A stretch of DNA of 64,000 nt from Emmonsiellopsis sp. PD_33 (GCA_032988165.1 JANTQF010000027.1:62001-126000), one strand, 5' to 3'. Counted from the first letter of the stretch, positions 45,025-56,410 are shown. Program-made: numbers and translations. The notes: a model not told the origin generated them from the sequence alone.

Positions 45025-46702
45025 GGTATCGATTTGCGGGAGTGTGTTTCGATCCGGCTGCTGATGGAGGGGAGCTCTAGGGGAAGTCCCATAGCGGGGC
45101 TGCTCAGCGGGGAGCAGCCAGGACGGTTATAGAGGACTGAGATGCGGAGGGGAGGTGGTTTATTTGGATATTGTAGAATGCGATTTGATGTTTTCCGCCT
45201 GGGTATGTAGTAGATACCGCACAGAAAATATTCAGCGGAGGGAGAGTAAAAATACTTCTTAACAGTATTCTCGCTTTGGAATTTTCTGTGGACGAAAAAG
45301 GGGACCCGCAAGTGTATTTATTAGCTTGTGAAGAATAGCCCGCACCGGCAGAGTCAAAAGGCAACTCGGTACCGCGGGGAAGAGAATGACAGGCGAGCTA
45401 CGGCGATAGCGGGTGGGGATTTTAAATAAAAGCTGCCAACCAAAATAAGATGACGACAATAAACTTGGATCAAGGATGTTTAGCGCTGGCAGCGGGGCCG
45501 GCGAGCTCTTTTCGGGACTGGCAGAGAGGAGAAACAAAGAAGCTTATGAGTTTGTTTCGAAACAAAAGTATATCTCAAAAGTATGAGAGTGCTGGCCGGA
45601 TGAGGTTAAAGCTGACCGATCCGGGGGAGGGAATGTTGAAACTGATGAGACGGATCTAGACAGCGTGTGTAGATGAGTGGTTTGATTTATTAAAGATCTG
45701 ATCTAGATCAAAGAAATATGAATTCAGAATTAAACATATCTTGATCTGAGAAGAGAAGAGAAGTAAACCTCCACCATCATCTCCTTCGTATCCGTTTAGT
45801 TAACCAACCTTCCACAGCGCCAGGCGAACGAGGCTCTGCTAACTAGTAACTAACCAGCCCTGGCCTTGCAAGCCGCAAGTTCAAGTTGTTGTCCCACGGC
45901 GACATTGCAATCCCCGCCATGATAGGCCGGGCAGATCATGACAACATGCAGCAAAGCCCAGCCCAGTCAGCCCAGACAGGGATAATAATAGGTAGTCCGG
46001 GGCGCTGAACGCGGGAGGCTGACCAAAGGCTGAAAACAGAGAAAAGACGCAGCAGAGAGGAGGGATGGATGACGCCGTGGGGGACGGTGAGGCGGGGGGT
46101 GGTTAGTGAGCTTCGAATTGTGAGTTAATGCAGTCCGCTACTTCGCCGAGGACGGTGTGTACAAGTAGCTATTCGTCCTGGACTGACTGGCTGGGCAGGG
46201 CTGAGAGCATTCGAAGGAGAGAGGTAACTTATGATCTATCGCTGCGATATTTATTCATGTCGTCCGAGATGTTTGTCCCAAAACGATAAAATCAATTAGG
46301 GCTAGCCTGGCCCCCAACCCTAACTGGTGGCCGCAAACAGACGACAGCGACAATTTATTATTTGCCTTCATTTTTTTGACTCATCGATCAGGGAAGGGTT
46401 TTTTTACAGTTGGATGCAACATCAGTAAAGTTCGTGTAACTACGGCTGGCAGTCAGCCATGTGGGAATTGTTCCCAGTTAAATATGGGCAATTATGGGCG
46501 GTGACATGTGGGGGTTTTATTCTTGGGCTGCTTCATGCAAGCAAAACAACTAGCATAGCACAAGATAAAAATAGATGACTGCATAACTACTCCCTGTCTT
46601 CACTCTGCATATATCTGTTTATCAGTCCTACCTGGCTCTGTTGTATGTGTGGAGTATATCAAAAGGAAATAATAATAATACAGGAGAGGGAATTCCGTTT
46701 CT
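45025..46702. other. 1.7-kb transporter promoter region
   Basis: Upstream of the sugar transporter and 3' of the Zn2Cys6 gene. AT/GC composition shifts several times; there is a GAGAA repeat at about 45751-45764 and an AGATCTGATCTAGATC near-palindrome at about 45694-45709. No gene is supported; the frames present are short. Confidence 0.4.
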
Positions 46703-49287
46703 TTACATCATTCCAGGCATCCAACTGGAAAATAGCCAGGAATCAGGTATGTCAGTGAGGAATTGTGAGTCCTGCGTTTTAGATGGAAGCATTAGCATAT
46801 ACGTGCCTGTAGCCACGTTGAGGGATGCCATAAACAAGACGAAGCAAAGACAAAGACACAAACATGAAAAGGAGAGACTCACAAAATCTTCCCACTGAAC
46901 ACCGCCGGATCCAAGCTCACCGTCCCAATCACACCCATCCACCCCGCTACCCTCCGCATCTCCGCTTGCCCCTTTCCCCTCTACACTACCTCCAGCAGCG
47001 ATCATCCGATCCTTCATCCACGTATAGCAAAGTTCCAACGCTATCCTACCTCTCTCCATTATCCGCCGCTCAACTGCAGGGTCCCCTTCTTCTAACGCTT
47101 GAATATGTGCCATAATACCTGCGGCAACTACATAGCCCTTCACGTTCGTTTCGCCGGTTTGGACGCGCCGTTTTGCTAGCCACATGTAGTGCTCGGTCGC
47201 GGCATGTAGTTCCTGGCGCTGCGAGGGCGTGGTGGGGAGGAAGATGGTTGATGTATCCTGCTGCAGTTGGTGAAGTAGCTCGATGCACACTGCAAACATT
47301 GAGAAGATGAAGGTGCTGCGGATGAAGGATCCTGCGTGGATTGTTAAGCGAGTGAAATCGTCATCCTCGTCCTCATCCTTGGGGTTTGCGTGGTTAGTGT
47401 TACTGCAGGCATCATCGTTTTGTTCACGACGTGGGGCGGTGGGCGAAAGGCAACGGAGGCTGGCGTCAAGGCAGGTTTTCCGGGAGAAATAATACTGTGG
47501 GTCTCTTCTCGCTTTGAAGACAAACGGATGGTGTAGGGCAAGGAGGAACCTGTTGGTTAGTAAGGCGAGAGACTCTGCTTGAAACGTACTTGGCTGTGTT
47601 GAATGGGGCGAAGGGGGGAGTTGAAGGAGGTTCGAGTTGGCATGAGATACGGAGATAAGTTCCGTGCTGAGTTTCAGGACTTCATTGTAAGACGGTTCGG
47701 AGCGAACTTTATTCATCAGTTTTGCAATTTCAAGCCTGATAGGAAATGTCCTCGTGAGCGCCACCTGGACCGTGGTTTGGGTAAATTTGCCAGTTGAGTA
47801 CGGTACATTCACAATTTTGGTGGTCTCATCCGCGGTCATTTGCGAATCATCAATATTTAAAGGGGGCTCGCAGTCGAAATCTTCCACCGAAATTAAAGGA
47901 GAGCCGCCACAATCCATGCTTGATTGCAACACGATTTCCAACACTGTGGCCCATAATCTTCTCCTGAGTTCGGCTTGGAAGGTTGACATCTTTGGTGAAT
48001 ATTTTGGGTCATGATGTAGCCCGACGTACATCGCTGTCCGGAGCAGGGAGCCGGCCGATATCCATACCAGGTCACCGTCGATTGCGCAAGTTTGTCTGGC
48101 TAAAAGGAGAAGGCAGTGTATCTGCACACCAGAGACATTGACCCGGGATTTTTCTGACGGACTGCCCAGCCATGACTGAGCGGCATAAATCCAGGGCGCC
48201 ACAGTTTTCCGGGGTATAATGGACCTATCTGGCCCTCTGTAAAAGCAGGTCCCAATAGCCATTATCAGGAGTAATCGCACCTCGAATGCTTGGTTTGCGG
48301 ACTCTTGATTGTTCCAGTATTGGGCGTATTCTTGCTCAAAAGTTGGAACGTGGAGGATTCTAAAAACGGACTCGAAAGTACGAAGATAGCCCCGAACAAG
48401 TTCGTCGGCAGTCTCCCGCGGTGGAACAAGATCTTTAAAGCCTGCTGGGATGGGCTGTATTGGGCGCGAGATTTTGTCCGCTCTTCCTAATGCCTTGCAT
48501 CGCATTAAAATGCTGTAAAGCTCCGAGCTCTCATCCGTTTCTAGTCGGTCCCTCAAGCTGTACACTACATTAAACTTTGGGCGGGGTTCGTTAGCCTAAA
48601 GGGTTGAAAGGGGTTAACGTGGACACGATAGCAAGCCTAACACGGTGTTTAAACGAGTCAAACGCATAAAGAGATAATAATCCTAACCTCTCTAAGACAA
48701 TTCATCCAATGACTTTGGCCAAAGAACCTCGTTTTCATGAACATGCCCTTGACGGCTTGCGGAGCCTCCACTGTCCCAGATGACCGGCCTGCGGGCGATT
48801 GGGAAATAGCATCTGAGCTCGAGTTGGTGGCGTCCGATAGTTTCTTTTCTAGCAGCTGCACCCGCTCGACGAGAGCCTGAATTGTTGCCGTTGAAGACCT
48901 AACGCTTAGCCAACTTCCCTCGCTTGCCTGGTCGTCGACGCGCGGGCTCTGGCGTGATAGACTCGCAGTGAGAGGGGAGGGATAAACAGAGGAGCATCCA
49001 GAGCGGCGATTTTCTTGAACTGGGGGATTGATGGAAGGTGGCTGCGGTGGCGGACTGGCATATGGCCTTGCAGGCGGTTCCACAGACGCGGCAATGGAAG
49101 TATATGTGCATGCTGTGGCCAGTGTGATCTTGGATTTCTGGCACTGGTCGCATGGCATTTTCTGGTCGCATTTTATTTTGCGACGGCGACATTGCTCGCA
49201 GGCCAATGCTGGACGGCGCCGTTTCCGCGAAGGGAGCGCAGCATCAGACACGCCTTCGTCCATCCTTCTTTGCAGCGGGGAAGACAT
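46703..49287 (-). CDS. Zn(II)2Cys6 transcription factor with fungal-specific MHR domain
   Basis: Three exons: 49287-48688, 48595-46883 and 46771-46703, about 793 residues. The binuclear cluster starts CEQCRRRKIKCDQKMPCDQC near residue 30; the last loop before the sixth Cys is 10 residues, longer than usual. A short coiled coil follows (TIQALVERVQLLEKKLSDA). The fungal-specific regulatory domain covers about 250-600 (YLRTFESVFRILHVPTFEQE, CAIDGDLVWISAGSLLRTAM, GLHHDP, RRRLWATVLEIVLQSSMDCG, FVFKARRDPQYYFSRK). The final 23-codon exon (DSQFLTDIPDSWLFSSWMPG) is reached with a CTAAT branch site and an ACGCAG acceptor. It is divergent from a monocarboxylate-type transporter and probably regulates it, itself or both. 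Inducer unknown. Confidence 0.9.
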
Positions 49288-50248
49288 ACTAGTATGCCGG
49301 GGGATCTGGTGGGATATGCCAGATCAGAGGAGCAGAGTAAAGTCATTTTTGCAGACGAGATGCAAACAAAACTAGTGGAATTTCCAGGCAGCAACTTTTG
49401 CATCTGGATTTCTCCCGTCCCGGGTTGAATTCGTGTCCAGCGTCGCCGTCGTTGTAGAATGCAAATTGATATCGGCTGAGGGAGTTCGGCTATTTCGGGA
49501 TATTCGGGATATTCGGGGTGTTCGGGGTATTAGTCAGCATCTCCGTTGCAGATTTCTCACGTGATATCAGATTTCAACCCCTTTTTTCTCGTCGATTCAA
49601 CCTCGACAACATCAACTACATCCTCCTCGCAGGGCGATATGGCGTTCAATGGAAAATGGAGAAAACAGAGTGGGCACTCATTGTCTCGAAAGCGGACGAA
49701 GCGTTGCCAACTTTGTCACATCATACTAGTAACGTTATCATAACGTTATCCTCAAAAACCTCGTATCCCCGATGCCCATCCCGGCCGGGGCTAAAAAGCT
49801 TTGCTCGGTCAACGGGGAGATTTCACGTCCGCGCCGACCAATGATGCAGAAACTGTCTTCGTGTTCAAGCTGGTCTAGCGGGCCCGATTTTCGTGTGGAG
49901 TCAGCGTTATGATCGGGGATAACTGGTGGTTGTCATGGAGAACCGAACTTCTAGGGTGAAAATAGAGCATATATATACGGAGATTCTCAAGCGTCTCCAT
50001 GAGATATATGTCTTATTTTCCTCGTTCTGTGCTTTTCCAATCCAGTGTTCTCCATTTCACGGTTTGGTGCAAGGACAGCTCAGCAAAAGGGGGTGTCTCC
50101 TGCTTCAGATCCAAAGCAGCCGCACTTTTCTGTGCCCAACCTGTCTTTCAGTTTTTTTCTTTATTTTTGCTTTTTTCCTCTTCTTACATCCCTCTTCTAA
50201 CCCCCTCCCATCACCTCCCACACTCTACTCTGCCTCCCAGTATCCATC
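49288..50248. promoter_or_regulatory. Shared promoter of Zn2Cys6 regulator and MFS transporter
   Basis: A 961-bp divergent intergenic region. It holds the CGG array at 49485-49529, an inverted TAACGTTA pair near 49731-49747 (TAACGTTATCATAACGTTAT), and a CT-rich leader before 50249. Confidence 0.5.
49485..49529. repeat. Five CGG triplets in 9-bp tandem units
   Basis: Units TTCGGCTAT, TTCGGGATA, TTCGGGATA, TTCGGGGTG, TTCGGGGTA follow without gaps. CGG is the standard half-site of Zn2Cys6 regulators; here it repeats head-to-tail with 6-base spacers, 198 bp upstream of such a gene. Confidence 0.85.
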
Positions 50249-51656
50249 ATGGCAGACCAACTCCAGGAAAAGTCCAGCATTTCGGACGCGCGGGACCCCG
50301 AAATCTCCCCTACTGGATCCTCGACACAGATCAGCAGCAAGGAGGCCGTCGACGATGCGTTTCCTGAAGGAGGAGCCAGGGCATGGAGCGTGGCACTGGG
50401 CACTGCTGGTGTCTTGTTCTGCACGTTCGGATATGCCAATGGCTTCGGGTAAGCTTGCTACACGTCCCGCTGCCTCTAGACCAGTTCCTGACGCGTCATT
50501 AGGGTCTACCAGGAGTATTATATCTCCAACCAGCTCCGCCATTCGTCTCCCTCTGCTGTCTCCTGGATTGGGTCCCTACAGGTGTTTTTCCTCTTCGCGG
50601 CTGCCCTCGTAGGGGGCCCAATGTTTGATCGATATGGTGCAAAGGCATACACTCCCCAGTGACAGGAAATCCTGGATAGGGCTAATATATTGTTAGGTTA
50701 TTTGGCCTGCCGCGTTGGTCTACGTTTTCTCGATAATGATGACGAGCATATCGAAAACATACTACCAATTCATGCTGTCGCAAGGGGTCCTTGGAGGCTT
50801 GGGCATGGGCATGACCATGGCCCCCTCAATGGCTGCAACGCCTCAATATTTCAATAAAAACCGCGGAGCAGCCATGGGTATCTCGATTGCTGGTTCGTCG
50901 ATTGGCGGCCTAATACTGCCTATCGCACTGGGGAAAATGCTCGTCAATCCCAACCTAAGTTTTGGATGGACCGTCCGCATCTGTGGATTCATTATCTTAG
51001 CCGTCCTCTTGCCCTCCTGTCTAGCCATCCGCGCCAGGCTTCCACCTCGGAAAGAGAAATTCCTCCTCCCATCCGCTTTCAAGGACATCCAGTTCGCCTC
51101 TATCGTTACCTTTGCCTTCCTCATGATCCTGTGTATTTTTACCCCGATATTCTTCCTACCAACCTACGCTGTCAAGTACGGAATGAGCAACCAACTCTCC
51201 TCGTATCTTCTTGCAATTCTCAACGCAGCCTCCTTTTTCGGCAGAGTCATCCCAGGCGTCCTGGCCGATCGTGTCGGGTGCCTCAACATGGTTTCCGCAT
51301 CCGGAATCACTTCCGGAATCCTCATATTCTGCTGGCCAAAGATGACAACCAACGCTGCCATCATTGTCTTCGCTGCGCTTTTTGGCTTCTGCTCCGGCGC
51401 AATCATTTCCGGCATGGCCGTGTGCCTTTCAATGTGCGCGAAAGACCCCAAAGATATCGGCACGTACATGGGCATGGGCATGGGTGTCGTTTCAATTGCT
51501 GCACTGATAGGCCCGCCCATTAGCGGTGCTCTGGTTGACAACTACCATAGTTTTAATCAGGTGTCATACTTTTCCGGTGTGGTTGTCCTGGTTGGATCGG
51601 CGCTGGCCATTGCCACCAAGGCAACGACTGAGAAGGGGATATTCGGGAAGATTTGA
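50249..51656 (+). CDS. Monocarboxylate-type MFS transporter
   Basis: Three exons: 50249-50448, 50503-50644 and 50697-51656, about 433 residues. A hydrophilic N-terminus is followed by EGGARAWSVALGTAGVLFCTFGYANGFGVYQEYY, the usual beginning of fungal MCT (MCH-like) carriers. Further matches are VSWIGSLQVFFLF, GGPMFDRYGAK, GMTMAPSMAATPQYFNKNRG, GISIAGSSIGGLILPI, FFGRVIPGVLADRVG and ALIGPPISGALVDN. Twelve membrane segments are expected. The second intron must start with GC (AAG|GCATAC) to keep the frame; it has a CTAAT branch site and TTAG acceptor. The substrate is unknown; relatives carry monocarboxylates, riboflavin or secondary metabolites. Divergent from a Zn2Cys6 regulator. Confidence 0.88.
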
Positions 51657-52220
51657 TATCTCCCGCCCCTTCTCCACACTATCTACGCCATGATATTTTC
51701 TATTTTTCCTGCATTATTCCGTTATTATCTAGACTGCATTCTTGTTTGATATTATAGACAGTGGAGGTGGAGGTTTCGCCGTTAATTAATGAGGTGGGCT
51801 TAGCAAGAGGAGGGAGTTGGTGGTTAGATAAACATTCCCCCCTCATTCATATTGTCTACTTACGAATATGTTATGGAGTCAAGGCATTGTTATTTATTGT
51901 CTATTACGATAATTTACTTACGGCTATGTTTATGTACTTAGTTTTAATGTGGTGTTTAGATGTTGATATTCCATATTTCATTCCATGTCTTTTCTTTTCT
52001 ATATAAATATGTAAGGATCGGAAACAAGTAATACAAATGGTCAAATCAGCCATGCTCTCATGATCTATCATCCAAAGCACTGATCTAAATACCAGAGAGG
52101 CAGTTTATCTATCTATTCTATTAGGTAACAACCGCATCCCCTACCCACATATGAAAAGTATTCGTAGCACATTCATCATCATCATCATAAACGAAAGAAA
52201 TCCAACCACCCAACCCCTAC
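51657..52220. other. Convergent 3' region
   Basis: Between the MFS transporter (+) and the ankyrin-cullin gene (-). AT-rich, with no gene. Confidence 0.45.
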
Positions 52221-54518
52221 CTAAGACAACCCCATCCCCTCCACCCCACTAACAATCTCCCACTTACCGCCCCCATTTGCCTCTACCCCTGCAACCCGCC
52301 CCCTAACCTCCTCATAAACCTCCTCCAACGCCCTCAGCACCCCCTCATCCCCCTCATCCCCCCCAAACCCATCCTCAACCACAGCCTTATACTGTGAATG
52401 AATATCCAACAAGCCATCCAGAACCACCTGCTCCTTCTTCTTCTTCTTCTTCTCCTCCCCACTACCCCCCTCATCCAACCCCATCATCTCAGCCAGCTTA
52501 CGCATATACGCCTCCTTAGCGAGCGAGCGATATTCGGCGCGGAAGGGCGCGAAGACATCGTCTGTGTCCGGTGATGGGTTGAGAGTGAGGATGGTGTGGA
52601 GGATGGTGAGGGGGTATGCTTGGGGATTGCGTTTGCGGCCGGGTTTGAGGCGCATGGTGTTGTTTTCTAAGCTGGGGTCATTGTCGTAGGTAGCGCCGGC
52701 CATGGCGGTGGAGAGGAGGTGGTGGAAGTTCGGGAGGAGGTAGGTGGGGATTTTGGAGGTAATGAGGATGTAGTAGGTGGTTTGTTTTAGCGGGGTCTGG
52801 GTTTGTGCGAGGAGGTGGGCGGTTGCGAGGGTGAATTCGTCCGTGAGGTGTTTGTGTGCCTGTTGGTAAAAGACGTTAGTATGCTTATGGGATATTTATA
52901 TTTGAGGTGGGATGACGGACTGCTTGGATGTATTTCTCGATTGGTAAATTCTGCGCCATATCCTTTGCCATGGCTAGATAGCGCGATGCGGTAGAGTTCA
53001 GGTGGGCGGTTTCGACAACCTCCTGAGCCACCTTTACCCCAACCTTGGTATTCAAAAAGGAGTAAGACGCCGTAACCTGCTTGACGAGAGACCGGTCCCT
53101 AACTTCGATATATTCGCTCTGGCCAGGTATCAGGGCTGGAATTGGCGAGTAACGGGACCCGGGCTTCAAGAATCCTTCCTTCCAAGGGGTAAAAATCACT
53201 TGGCTGATATCAAGGGTTCGCTTTCCCGTGCCATTTTCGTGGTCGTGCAGGCAACGAATCGCATGACGCTGTATCGATTGATGTATATTATCCAACTTCT
53301 TCCCTAGTGCCTTGTACCGCGTCCATTCGCGGACGTAAAAGGCTAGCACCTCCTCCTCGGGTACATGGTCCATCGTAGCCATGATGTCGGAGACATGACG
53401 GTTCATGCGAGCTGAGAGGTTGTAGTAGACTTCCTTTCCGGGGAAATACTCATCATCATCCTTCGGGGCTAATAATATGTCACTATTAGATCGATCGAGC
53501 AAAGGCCATCCTAGTTATGACATGGCTTCGATCCGACTTTTAGGATGATTCCAAGATGCCACTTACTTTTGTCCTCATTAAAATCTAGCCAACTTTCCAA
53601 TTGATAAACCGCTCTATTCTGTTAGCTGACATGAACATTTCACACTCGGATAGGTGGACTAACTCGTATCCTTCCATATACTGTAGTTAATGTTAGCCGC
53701 GGATATTTAGGGAATTGAGAGAAGTAGTACCTATTAACCTACCATTCTGATTTCTAGGGGCTCATCTGTTTCCCACAGCGTCTTGGAGGTAACTTTTCTA
53801 ATCACTTTCAGATATTTCTCGCGCCTAGGTTGCAATATCAAATTAGTAAATTGCAAATAAAAACGGTGGGGTCGGCAACGCCCAAAGTTGTATTAGACAA
53901 AGTAAGGGGTAGCACAACTTACATCTCTCGATGATGCTCAGTCTGTGTTGTAGGACAGAGTAGCGCTTCTTCTGGCTCTGCATCCTCTTCCTCCACTCCA
54001 TGCTCCTTCAGCAAATCCAGCAACCATTCCTCCTTGGTATCCACAGCATCCCGCCATATGGACCTGCCGGAGTGTATCTTTGAGTTCGGATCTGCCCCTC
54101 CTTCTAGCAGTAGTTTTATTGTTATTTCTGCCTTGTCGCGAGCACACCACTCCGCGGCAATAACGGCAAGATGCAAAGGTGTGAAGCCATATACATCCTG
54201 AAGGTCAAAAGCATCCTTGACGCTTGGCAGGAGCTCCCAGGCTTCATCAGCTGTAGTTTCTGTCTTCGAGTTATCATCAGAGACTGTATTTGGAACGACC
54301 AGAAGCTCAACGCAGGTATTATGCATCCGTTTGGTAGCAAGATGCAGTGGAGTTCGTTTGTCGAGATCTGTTGCTGTAGGGCTGGCCCCTTGGTCGAGAA
54401 GCTGCTTTAGAGCGTTGTACTGGCCTTCAAGTGCTGCCTGATGCAGAGAGGTCCTCCCATCATCCGGCTCTGGAGATGGTGAGGCACACGCTGACTTTTT
54501 TGCGAGCTGTGAAGGCAT
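52221..54518 (-). CDS. Ankyrin repeats fused to a cullin-like N-terminal domain
   Basis: Six exons: 54518-53923, 53824-53743, 53680-53664 (17 bases), 53613-53567, 53510-52921 and 52859-52221, about 656 residues; every join keeps phase. Residues 15-190 hold three to four ankyrin repeats (GRTSLHQAALEGQYNALKQL, KRTPLHLATKRMHNTCVELL, GFTPLHLAV). From about 205 the sequence follows the cullin N-terminal repeats: YMEGYEAVYQL (cullins: YxxLYxxIY), EVLAFYVREWTRYKALGKKL, IHQSIQRHAIRCLHDHENG (cullins: LFRYLNRHWV) with FTPWKEGFL, then STASRYLAMAKDMAQNLPIE and KYIQAAHKHLTDEF. The last repeat reads TYYILITSKIPTYLLPNFHH and FAPFRAEYRSLAKEAYMRKL. The protein then ends in a lysine-rich insert and acidic tail. 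There is no cullin homology domain, RING-box site or neddylation lysine. It may bind adaptors without ligase activity. The cullin call is by pattern, not search. Confidence 0.75.
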
Positions 54519-54966
54519 GTTGGAGGAAACAAATTATGCCAATACTACTACTAATCTTTGGAGATGTTGGAGTAAAATCCACAGATCAGACAGCAGCAGG
54601 GTAGTTATTTAAAACATGGCGAGCTCACACATCGGCCAGAATGCTATTTGGGAGACTGATATCCAACAGCCTGCCAAAGGGTGGTTGGAAGGAAGCAGAA
54701 GATGCGAGTTGATGTTGGTTGCTAAGAGAGTCAGGGGTGAATGTCTGTCGGCGAAACAACGGGCCGAAGAGGGGGGCAACCTCATGTGTTGAGCCGCATC
54801 TTGTCTCAATATCAACATCAAAACAAAATAGGGATACAGTCATGGCATGATTCATATTCACTGTGATGCAGCATGTTGTATCACGCTGCTCTAGTACATA
54901 TGTCCCACTGATGATTCTAGTAACCACCGGTATACTTCTACAGTGGTCTTGGCCCATCTCCCCACC
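54519..54966. promoter_or_regulatory. Shared promoter of ankyrin-cullin and F-box genes
   Basis: A 448-bp divergent region between two start codons. No palindrome or known site stands out. Confidence 0.4.
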
Positions 54967-56121
54967 ATGGCCGCCGGCATTGGACATCGTCGACAAAGGC
55001 CAGCAAGGTTCAAGCTTGAGCTGGTATCATCCGCCCCAAGGCCCCGTCTCTGGGTGAGCCAGGAAACAGAAGAGGATGCCCATACTGCTCCCCGCGCCGG
55101 GCCTCCCCCCCGCAAACCCCCCCACAGCGGAATCCTTGGCACCCTCCCGCCCGAAATCCTAACCACCGTCCTAATGAACCTGGACCTAACCACCCTCCAT
55201 GACATCCGCCTTCTCAACACCCACTACAAAGAACACATAGACACTCTGCCCGCCTACACCGTCCTAAAACAACACGCCAACCACACCCTCCGCATCATGC
55301 TCCGGGTAAAAATAGCCCACCACTTCCCCCTATCCCACCTCTGGCACGAATTCCGCCAACCCCACTGCCGCACCTGCGGCGCCTTTGGGCCCTACGTATT
55401 CCTCCCAACCCTAACCCGCGTCTGCAACCGCTGCCTCTGCACCCGGCACGAGTTCCAAGTCGCGCCCCTAGACCTAATGACCGGCCGCTTCCCCTTCGCG
55501 CAGGATATGGCGCGCGAACTGCCCACCGTGCACGCCTTCCCCGGCGTCTTCGGCGGTACTCCGTTAGAATTCTTCATCACCGACGAGGTCGAGCGGCTCG
55601 TCAGCGTCGAGGAAGCGGAGGTCGCGGTGGCCGCGTTAATTGCGCGCAAGTACGGGCAGCTGGTTGATCCGGAGCGGCTGCGGCGGGAGAGGTTGGGGCG
55701 GGAGCTGCGGTATTCGACGTCGCTGATGCCGGCGCGGCTGAAGGCTGGGAATCCTGGGTTGGCGAATTGGTTTTATGAGTTTGCGCGGACGCGGTGGATG
55801 TGTATGGGGGCGACGGATTTGCCGTATTGGGATGGGAAGAGGGGGATGGCGGAGTCGGGGATTTATTGTAGTGCGTGCACGTTTTGGAGGGAGTATGAGA
55901 AGACGGATGAGGAGGAGAGGGGGCTGTGGAAGGATATGGGGCCGTTGCCGTTGGGGAATCATGTTGCGTTTTATGTGGGGGATATAGGGGGGCATTTTGA
56001 GAACTGTCGGTTTGTGAGGGAGGGGTATGTGTTTGGGGCGAAGGATGGGTTGTCGGGGGGGTTGTCGAATTTGAGGGACTTCTTTATTAGTGAGGATGGG
56101 ATTATTAGTTTGAGCGTGTAG
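54967..56121 (+). CDS. F-box protein with cysteine-rich centre
   Basis: Single exon of 384 residues; the ATG at 54967 has a good context (CACCATGG). The F-box lies at about 58-105: GILGTLPPEILTTVLMNLDL, TTLHDIRLLNTHYKEHIDTL. A CxxC...CxxC cluster follows (HCRTCGAFGPYVFLPTLTRV, CNRCLCTRHEF), then a region shared by fungal F-box proteins (WMCMGATDLPYWDGKRGMAE, GIYCSACTFWREYE, GHFENCRFVREGYVFGAKDG). It should bind Skp1 and bring an unknown target to an SCF-type complex. It is divergent from the ankyrin-cullin gene. The second half is written in G-rich codons and the first in C-rich codons, a sharp skew switch near 55600. Confidence 0.85.
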   Translation: MAAGIGHRRQRPARFKLELVSSAPRPRLWVSQETEEDAHTAPRAGPPPRKPPHSGILGTLPPEILTTVLMNLDLTTLHDIRLLNTHYKEHIDTLPAYTVLKQHANHTLRIMLRVKIAHHFPLSHLWHEFRQPHCRTCGAFGPYVFLPTLTRVCNRCLCTRHEFQVAPLDLMTGRFPFAQDMARELPTVHAFPGVFGGTPLEFFITDEVERLVSVEEAEVAVAALIARKYGQLVDPERLRRERLGRELRYSTSLMPARLKAGNPGLANWFYEFARTRWMCMGATDLPYWDGKRGMAESGIYCSACTFWREYEKTDEEERGLWKDMGPLPLGNHVAFYVGDIGGHFENCRFVREGYVFGAKDGLSGGLSNLRDFFISEDGIISLSV

Positions 56122-56410
56122 CAAGGGGGTGGCTTGGTGGACATCTACTTGTATATTGTTGGACTCGGTACATGACTACGAGACGCATTTGATTGAAGTT
56201 GGTAATAATATGCTTGTAGCTGTTATAAAATCCTCCGTGAGACACCCTATATTAATACCCTTGCACCCTTCCTATAATTATTATTATCCCTACCGTTTAG
56301 CCAGATCCCATATACCCAGGTCATTATCATAATATGTACCGCCCTGAAAAACTCCATATAAAAGATACACAAAAAACGAAAGAAATAACAACCTCAAAGA
56401 GTGAAAAAGT
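56122..56410. other. Convergent 3' region
   Basis: AT-rich 3' flanks of the F-box gene and the second Zn2Cys6 gene; nothing else seen. Confidence 0.4.

Noticed and set aside
49731..49747. TAACGTTA inverted pair as a transposon end
   Set aside because: Short, isolated, with no partner repeat or target duplication.
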